Shown here one piece after another: positions 57,131 to 64,000 of a DNA stretch of 64,000 nt; the stretch's first letter is position 1; each line of letters begins with the position of its first letter. Source of the stretch: Magnolia sinica. Taxonomy: Eukaryota > Streptophyta > Magnoliopsida > Magnoliales > Magnoliaceae. The notes beneath the pieces are model-generated. The model was given only the letters and a program-made list of their open reading frames with translations, had not been told where the DNA came from and did not search any database. Location: positions 5,766,001 through 5,830,000 of the forward strand of contig NC_080577.1 in assembly GCF_029962835.1 (NCBI RefSeq), read 5' to 3'. A program made the position numbers and the translations under genes.

Positions 57131-57255
57131 TTCGATTATCTTCTCCAAAGTGAATTTGTGTTAGACGATTTTTTTCGATTATCTTCTCCAATGTGAATTT
57201 GTGTTAGATGATTTTTTCAATTATCTTCTCCAAAGTGAATTTGTGTTAGACGAGG
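57131..57255 (+). repeat. Three-copy tandem repeat of about 43 bp
   Basis: 'tcgattatcttctccaaagt...gtgttagacgatttt' is repeated nearly three times (starts about 57132, 57175 and 57217) with few changes. Confidence 0.92.
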
Positions 57256-59119
57256 TCTCGTGATTTTTTTCATTCACATTGGAGGTTTTCCATGTAAAAA
57301 TCTTGGCATGCATCCTACATATTTGATGATTTGATACTCTGCATTAGAAGTAATTTTCATCCTTTAAATATTTTATATTATTTATTGGTGGGAAAACCGA
57401 ACTAGTCCCCCACATAGGAAGAACGACCGTCTAGCTACAAGTGATGTGCCTTTAAGCTGAGGTAAACCATAAGCTGGGGTAGTAACGGTACAAGCAGGAG
57501 GGCCTTCGAGGGGAGACTTGGAGCTACTCTGATGCAAAGATGAGCTCCTGAGCTGAATTATCCAAAGAAATATCCTGATGGGAAATGACTCGCCTTACCA
57601 GGAGTGTATATGAGGCATAAGAGAATGAGCTCGAGCCCCAAGCTCCCCAACACCCCAAGCTGACCAAGCCGATTGCTGCTCAAGGTGGTATTAATGACGT
57701 AGAGGGGATTGCATCCTATACCTCGGAGAGGAGGACTTGGCTTGGCCTCGGCCAACGATTACATTGGCAGAGGCGAGCTGGACAATATCTTTGGAAGCAA
57801 TTTCCCATCATAATAGGGACTATATATCTAGCGTATCCCATTAATACACAATAATTTCATAATTGTTCGAATACCCCGTATATACAACTACCCTAAATTA
57901 GGAGAGGTCCATCTTCCAGCGCACTTCTACGTTGATCTCGTATCTTTTGACCAAAATCTGACAACAACATACTACATGTGTGGGCCTCACATTGATGCAT
58001 GTGTTTCTTCCACATCATCCATCCAGCTACACCCTTTACAGGTGGCAATTGAGTAGAGCATATGTATATAGTGCCCAACATCGATTGTGAAATTTGGTTT
58101 GTTCATTATAATTCCATGCCCGGCCAAATGCAATTTACACTAAATATAGTGCTTTCCTCGAGGAAGAATTTGATCCCAAATATGGGATTGTGTGGTCAAA
58201 ATACCAAAGCATTTCTAAATATATAATTATTATGCAATAATGGTTTTAATTCTAAGAGTTAGATTTGATTTTTATTTACATTTACGTTCTAACATAATGT
58301 AGTACAACAAATGTATGGATGGATGTTGCACAATCATCCCAATGGCACAATCATCCCGATGGCCCCATACAACCTTTCTTAGATAGAATTGTATGTACAT
58401 TACATGTGAGTACTGTTAAAGCCCCTTGATATGCGCATTGATACACCATGCTCAGACAGTAGTTGTTTCACATTGTATCAAAGTGGAAGATTTTGTGTTT
58501 GAATCCCTTGAGAAATGTGTTATATATCATCCCAGTACATGCCCTAAAATGATGTTTTACAAGCCAAGATTTCGGTGGTGACCCGTACAGACACTTTCAA
58601 TCCTTTTCTTTTGTGCTTCTCAGGTTTATTCTATTCTCTGTCCCTCCGTTTAAGTATATTCAAAACGTGCCAGCATGAACATAACCTTCCAAGTTTTCGA
58701 TGCATGCAACACCAGCCCTGGCCCCATGGACCCCATTTGTATGAACTAAAATCCCAATCTAAGACTGTCCAGGATAGATAATTTTAGATTCGAAAAGTTT
58801 TAAGACATGGAAATGCGGATGGGATTAATACAATTATATATATAAAACCAGTCGAATGGAATAAGAGCCATGTCACACAGGTGCCATGTCACACGTGTTG
58901 AGATGTGGGTGTCCATCGATGGGGAACCCTTGTGAATACGTTCTGAACCGCAGTTTAGACTGGTTCAATTCTTAGGTGGGCCACAAGCATATGAAATAAT
59001 ATAGCGCCTATGAGAAATACAATTACCTGTGCGCCCTGCCCATACGAATTAAGTTCCTGTAGCTGGAATTTATATGGGCCCGTGAGAAATACAATTCATC
59101 TCTAAGTTTTGAAAACTCC
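57256..59119. other. Intergenic sequence with a possible LTR fragment
   Basis: 57370-57900 has mixed GC-rich sequence, then a TATA-like ACTATATATCTAGCG near 57820, as in degraded LTRs, but the ends cannot be placed. The rest has no recognised gene. Confidence 0.35.
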
Positions 59120-59455
59120 CAAATGTAGTAGCTTAAAAAATATGCAGATCCAAAGTGGGCCAGACGGTAGGAAAAGTGAGAATGAAAACACACATCATTG
59201 AATTATTTGTAAGGCCAAGAAAAGTTTTGGATCTAGCTAATTTTCTTATCTTCATTTCATTCCAATGTGGTTGATGTTTAATATCATAATGGAATCCAAA
59301 AAGGTTTAAATGCTGGACATATCCATCCTCACTATTTTCCATTGTATAACCCACTTGACTTTCAGACATGCTGCATTTTTTCATCTCCCATCAAATTGTG
59401 AGATTGTGAAACTGACAAAAGGAAAATATTTCTTGCACACATTGTGGTGGCCCTA
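59120..59455. mobile_element. Decayed palindromic MITE
   Basis: 'atgcagatccaaagtgggcc' and a right half with 'ataacccacttgactttcag' are family landmarks; the outer ends are lost. Confidence 0.5.
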
Positions 59456-60555
59456 AGTATAATGTAAGCATGTAGATTTATAAACATCAAATACAGTAAA
59501 TTTACATATATTGGAAAATGTAAGAAGTTATCAGTCATTCGGGTCTAGGTTTGGAAATTTTACAAACATCAAATATGAAATATTTAACACACACATATAT
59601 ATAGATAGACACATAGGTATAAACAATATAATAGACTTGGACCATCTAGCATGTATAAGATTATTTATTTATTTATTTTACAAGTATAAAGATGGATTTG
59701 GAAAGAGTGATAAAGACTTGCAAGAGACATTGGAAACAACCAACTTTAATAACCATTAAGGGCTTGTTTGGCCCCGTGAATTGAATGGGAATAGGAGGGA
59801 TGGGATTTGTTTTAAGGTAATGATGGCCCGGTCAGTGGATTGGTGCAAATACCATGGTATTGCTATATCCCATGTCCAAAAATGAGTCATGTTTGGGATG
59901 CCTAGCTTATTCAAGGATCACAAACAATGGTCCCGTTTGGCTGGGCATGGGATGGTATGAAATCCCATGGTTTTGAAAAGCACGCCCGTTTGGGCATATT
60001 GGGTTTAGGTGGGGTGGGATTCAAAACGTCCGAATCTCACCGCCTAGGCCAGACAACCCGTCTGGGCAGGGCATTGTAGGGCCCATAGTGATGTAATTGT
60101 CTCATCCACGCCGTTCATCGGGCCATGCAACTGATGTATATACACATTCTCGAAAATCAAGCAGGTCCATATCTCCAGTGGACCACATCGAAGGAAGGTG
60201 TGGTGATAATGAAACCACCATTGAAACCATTCCATGGGCCATCGTTATTTTGTTTGTTACCATCCAAAAATCCAGTGGACCACACCAAATAGCTCTGCCC
60301 CCAATAACAATCACTCTCACATTGGTCATGTCCACGTGTCTAGTGGACCACACCATATGAGAGTGGTGTGAGACAAAAATATGACAACGTGAAGTAGTCG
60401 ATAATGCAAATGATTTCCACAGCCCACATGGCTGATGTATCCAAAGTCATTGCACTATACTATAACTAAAATAAACAAGTAATAATCGTTCAATTATAGT
60501 ACCAGTAATATCTAGAATTTAAAGATAACAAACAAGACCAAAAAAAAAAAAAACC

Positions 60556-60953
60556 ACGGTGGCAACCAGAAGTGCACAGAATCTCTCTCCAACTAATGGG
60601 GTAGGATCATCAATCGACGTGACCCTGGAAACCATGGCCCGGGTCGTTTGGGTCATGTGTTGGATAGACGAAGTCGAAGAATGGTGGATGTCCACCTCAT
60701 CAGAATACGCGGCAAACTTAACCGCAAGAGATTTTGTGCGAGGTCTCGACTGTGCACTGGCCTTGCTGAAGTGACCGTTCCAACATGTAACATCTTCATT
60801 CCAGTTCTTGAAGGCTTAGTGTCTCCCTCCGCTAAATCCTTCCACCTCTAATCTAGCATCGTCCCATGTCAGATATATACCTGGCTGACGGCCCACCAAG
60901 ACAACATAGTACTTCTCATTTGCCATTTGCATTGCTATATCCATTATTGGCAT
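60556..60953 (-). pseudogene. RNase H1 N-terminal-like (viroplasmin-type) domain remnant
   Basis: Read on the minus strand from the ATG at 60953, the frame gives EKYYVVLVGRQPGIYLTW followed by VEGFSGGRH. This is the signature of the small RNA/DNA-hybrid-binding domain at the N terminus of RNase H1 (PF01693 type): YYVV..GR.PGIY..W.....V.GF.G. A TAA stop follows at 60816-60818. The same frame then continues with AFKNW and about 80 further codons without a stop, including SRPRTKSLAVKFAAYSDE. No RNase H catalytic domain follows. It is downstream of the Myb/SANT remnant on the same strand. Probably dead; what the intact protein did is unknown. Confidence 0.62.
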
Positions 60954-61359
60954 GAGATTCGTGTTTTGGAATAGGATCGCGAAATAGAAAATATACATTA
61001 TTGTCCTACCGAAAAAAAGAAGTACAAAAAAACTTATTAATTTTTTATATTTAAAAGTTGTAAGTACGTACCCTTTCTTCATACGAATTGTGTGGTCCTA
61101 TCTGTCTTAATGTGCATAAGGCAAGCATGTGATTACATATATGAAAGATGTTAAATAGCAAAAAATTGTCATCATCACTTCTTTCACAATGGTATATACT
61201 ATATACCACATATATCAATCCAAAAAAAAAAAAAAACCATCATCATGTCTAAAAAAGTTATTACATGCCTGGAAAGAAACAGAAAAATAGAATCAGGGAC
61301 CACACCCTGTTAGACGAACCTAACACCTGCATCACCAAAGTTATCACGGAGTGTTTTCT
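60954..61359 (-). other. Spacer between the two ORF remnants
   Basis: AT-rich sequence with poly-A/poly-T tracts (61015-61045; 61222-61235). No coding motif recognised in either strand. Confidence 0.45.
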
Positions 61360-62098
61360 TCAACACTCAACGCGATGCTCAGGTTGAATACTGACAAGGA
61401 ACGATGCCAGCTTCTCGTCCCTACTTAAGAGCTAACCAACTTTGATAAAATTTGAGTTGGTCAAGCCTTGCATCTCATCTAGAAAATCAAGTACTTTGGT
61501 AGTACGATTCACCTCCTTGCCGAGGCTAAAATCATGCATAGCCTCTGTAATGGTCACAAGAGAGGTGCTGAGTATATCACAGGGATGAGGAGGGCGCAAA
61601 CGTTTCTTTGATGTGGTCTCGCCTCAGCTACCATAAGAATCAGTAGTGCAAGTAGGTGTGCCAAGGGAGCCGCGATGTTCCATCGAAGGACTGTCCGATG
61701 AAAATGGAATGGTCCCTGTAGTGGAGTCTGCTACATGATCCTTTAAGAGGTCAATCGTATCGGCAATATCATCATCGAAGTCTCTCCATGCATCATTGAG
61801 ATCTCGTTGAATCTGAGATGATGATGCAGCCATACTCTTACTGCCTTACACATAACGTCCCGTGGCTTGGTCAGATCCGATGATAACCGAAAGGTCATCT
61901 ATTATATCGATACATTTCCCGTGGAGTCTTTCAGCACGCAGGTGAGACTGCAGCCATAGAAGACAGTTGTAAGTCAACAAATAGTAGATATTTAATTAAG
62001 TGTTTAACTCAACTTATGTATATCTTACCTTAAGATATTCCTCTCAGACTTCATCAGGAGTCGTGACCATCATCCGCTTATTGTCCCATCTATATGAC
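61360..62098 (-). pseudogene. Myb/SANT-like protein pseudogene (Harbinger ORF1 type)
   Basis: The minus strand reads WDNKRMMVTTPDEV, stop, EEYLK. A canonical donor AAG|GTAAG follows (exon end 62029), then an 81-bp intron ending CTGCAG (61948-62028), then SHLRAERLHGKCIDIIDD and IIGSDQATGRYV. These are the WD..K..V......W..YL..H..A..F.......D.L..I.G.D.ATG motifs of plant Myb/SANT-like (PF12776, LIMYB-type) proteins. The tail VNRTTKVLDFLDEM...LLSRDEKLASFLVSIQPEHR fits their C-terminal region. Four in-frame stops (one where the family has Trp) show it is dead. The upstream SANT domain was not found. Such proteins partner PIF/Harbinger transposases; a host-gene origin is the alternative. Confidence 0.68.
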
Positions 62099-63152
62099 AA
62101 AATCCACGAAGATATTCAGAGAACCCAAAACTCTCAAGATCATGAATTTGCAAAGAATCTAAAAAACAGAATCCAACTACCCTAATTCTGAGAAACAGTA
62201 AAGTGAAATAGAAAAAAACCCTCATGGTGAAATCTATAACAAATCCAGAGATAGATCATTAAACTTCTAGACAATGAAACCATGTTGCAAAATCCATCAG
62301 AAATTCAAAGAAAGCTTAGAGCTTTAGGATTTTAAAAACAGCATATTTGAAATATAAAGAAGAAATCCAATTACACATATCTATCAGAAATTCCAAGGAT
62401 ATTCCAAACCACAAAAATTAGATGAGAGTAACCATAACAAAGATTTATAGAAAATAAAAAATCAACTAACATTGAACCTACATGAAACTATATATGTATT
62501 TCAAATGCATGCCCCATTCACCATCAACCAGTGGGTATTTGGGCATGCCATGGAAATCCCGAAGCCATGACAGCCAGCTAGATAGGCCAAACGCATCTCA
62601 GAGGGCCTATTTCGTCGGTGATGACAGGGGTAGATAATCAGGCCTGAAATTTCATCATGCCTTTCTTAGACGCTAGAATAAACCCACATTTTCTAGAACA
62701 TGCAGGACCTCAAATCATGTACATAAAGGCATTTCATGCCCGGACGTGAGGAAGAAGACCTACCTCAGCCCTCAGGCACCATCAGCTTGCGATGGCAACG
62801 CCCTTTCAATGAAATTACCTCTGCGACCAACATACAACCCTAAATAACGGTGATTTCACGCCAAAAACACGATCCCCGCCATCTCTCCCGCCAGCGTGAT
62901 GCCCCGAGAAATTCCATCCTATAGTTCGTATGATGGACTGCGGAGGGAAGAGGGATGGGCTCGATGAGTGATCGAAAAATTGTGAATTATCCAAGAAAGA
63001 ATTTCGTACTCCCTCTCAGTCTCGTCCGAATCCATCGGAAATTTACAATCTATTTTAATCCCTCGCCATCCAAACATACCGTTATACGGATAGGAGGGAT
63101 TTTATAATCCTATCCCTTCTCCTCCCTCCTAAGTCCGCGGGTCAAATACACC
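62099..63152 (-). other. 5' part of the Harbinger-like element
   Basis: About 1 kb upstream of the pseudogene on the minus strand. No SANT DNA-binding domain could be read in any frame; it may be lost or too decayed. The part near 63000-63150 is the terminal region. Confidence 0.4.
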
Positions 63153-63284
63153 CTAACTTTCTTGCATGCCCCGTGGACTCAGCTCGGCATGGGCCACGAT
63201 CTAGCTCACGTGGGATGCCTTGGCACGTGCGGACGTCTTATTTGAGTCCATGCGCGAAGCTGTTCCGACCCAAGAAGTTTTGAA

Positions 63285-63472
63285 CGCTATTCGTTCAGTC
63301 ACCACTTTTTCTTCCGGTGTGATCTTGAGCTACCTTATTTTTGGGATCAGAACTAAAATAAACTCGAAAAATGCATGAACGGTGTGGATAAAACACACGC
63401 ATCATGGTGGGCCTCACAGAGTAGCGTCCAGTAGCGAGCTGCTACTGGCAGTGTCAGTAGGCAATCCGCGTC
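63285..63472. mobile_element. Right half of a palindromic MITE with outer repeat
   Basis: From 'cagtcaccactttttcttcc' through 'gcatcatggtgggcctcaca' to 'actggcagtgtcagtaggca', the last being the outer inverted repeat also seen at 55173 and 55695. The left half is missing. Confidence 0.7.
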
Positions 63473-64000
63473 CGTTCCGTTTGGCGGAAGTGCCCCCAAA
63501 GCTCATATCGCCACCCTACATTTAAAATAGGGCGCTCGAGCCGAGAAATTCGAGAAGACGTTGGCGGCTGCTGACGTCGATTTTAGTCACGCACTATCGA
63601 GCCAAGATCTTTGCCATGGAATTCGTGCCAAGTAAACCCAGCTTCTTAAATAGCCCCAACCATCTTGGGTTAAAGAGAAAAGCTTTGATACTCTGGCAGA
63701 CGATGACTTACCATGCAAAAGCGCATTTGTCGCTGTATATGTGGAGAGCTATCAACTCAATCCAACTGTTAAATTAGAGGACCCCACTGAACATTATTTT
63801 CAGGTTTCTCTGATCGTTGCATGATTCAAATTTTATATATGTACAAAAAATACATTATTTGAAGTTTTTTAACGGTTCAGATTTTTATGGGTTATTTGAA
63901 AAGGAACAGTAACGGCATGCATGTGTTCTAAAATCTGCACTCTGCTAGTGTACGTAATAACTCTCTGCCAAGGCAGGAACGAGACTATTCCTCGTTCGTT
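63473..64000. other. Unrecognised sequence at window end
   Basis: No gene or element recognised. A gene could start beyond the window. Confidence 0.45.

Larger units (their letters stand above)
59760..63153 (-). mobile_element. PIF/Harbinger-like element with decayed ORFs (3.4 kb)
   Basis: Ends GGGCTTGTTTGGCCCCGTGA and, inverted, GGGTGTATTTGACCCGCGGA, each followed by TAA (57-59 of 597xx and 63154-63156), a PIF/Harbinger-type 3-bp target site. Just inside both ends is an 'aggagggatgggatt'-like stretch. Minus-strand remnants of a Myb/SANT-like protein and an RNase H1 N-terminal-like domain lie inside. No DDE transposase was found. A palindromic MITE fragment (about 60075-60360) and other TTTGG-type ends near 59935 and 59990 show further nesting, so a composite origin of the borders is possible. 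Confidence 0.55.

Noticed and set aside
60102..60360. Plus- and minus-strand ORFs of about 85 codons
   Set aside because: They lie in a palindromic MITE fragment, and the inverted sequence opens frames on both strands.

Overview
The window is plant nuclear DNA. It has one intact protein-coding gene in 64 kb, a single-exon callose synthase of the CALS12/GSL5 (PMR4) type. The rest is almost entirely layered transposable elements and their duplications. Many copies of a palindromic GGGCCCAC-rich MITE, the small exon number and the strong 5' to 3' fall in GC along the gene suggest an angiosperm outside the core eudicots, perhaps a magnoliid. That placement is low-confidence inference; no organellar, bacterial or viral gene set is present.

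Layout. 1-9.6 kb holds two copies of one segment (1-1735 and 7018-9645) around a Ty3-like retrotransposon 3' end (about 1736-3723) and a solo LTR with perfect ATAAC target-site duplications (5382-6059). The second segment copy contains an 860-bp tandem duplication that carries a hAT element twice. 11951-22641 is a 10.7-kb Mutator-like (MULE) foldback element, here called A, with inverted arrays of a 21-bp repeat. A 6.7-kb LTR-like unit is inserted in one array and a PIF/Harbinger-like MITE in one arm. 22.8-29.8 kb is mostly unrecognised sequence with MITEs and a small MULE MITE. 29820-36065 is a second, very large foldback MULE, B, with 9-bp target duplications (GACCAAGGG), about 3 kb of 21-bp/136-bp higher-order repeats in opposite orientation, and a PIF/Harbinger MITE at the hairpin apex.

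The callose synthase gene follows at 37295-42661. A Mu-like MITE lies about 0.56 kb upstream of its start, and a three-codon upstream ORF has a stop that overlaps the start codon. Downstream, 43.5-49.7 kb is a diverged tandem duplication of about 3 kb whose copies differ by insertions; one copy keeps the empty site of a hAT MITE found in the other. 51-59.7 kb is a MITE graveyard. 59760-63153 is flanked by TAA, has PIF/Harbinger-like termini, and carries on its minus strand the decayed remains of a Myb/SANT-like ORF (the usual ORF1 of PIF/Harbinger elements) and of an RNase H1 N-terminal-like domain.

The genes do not form a pathway. The main biological themes are a wound- and pathogen-type callose synthase in a transposon-dense neighbourhood, and a family of foldback MULEs that amplify different 21-bp satellites between conserved arms.
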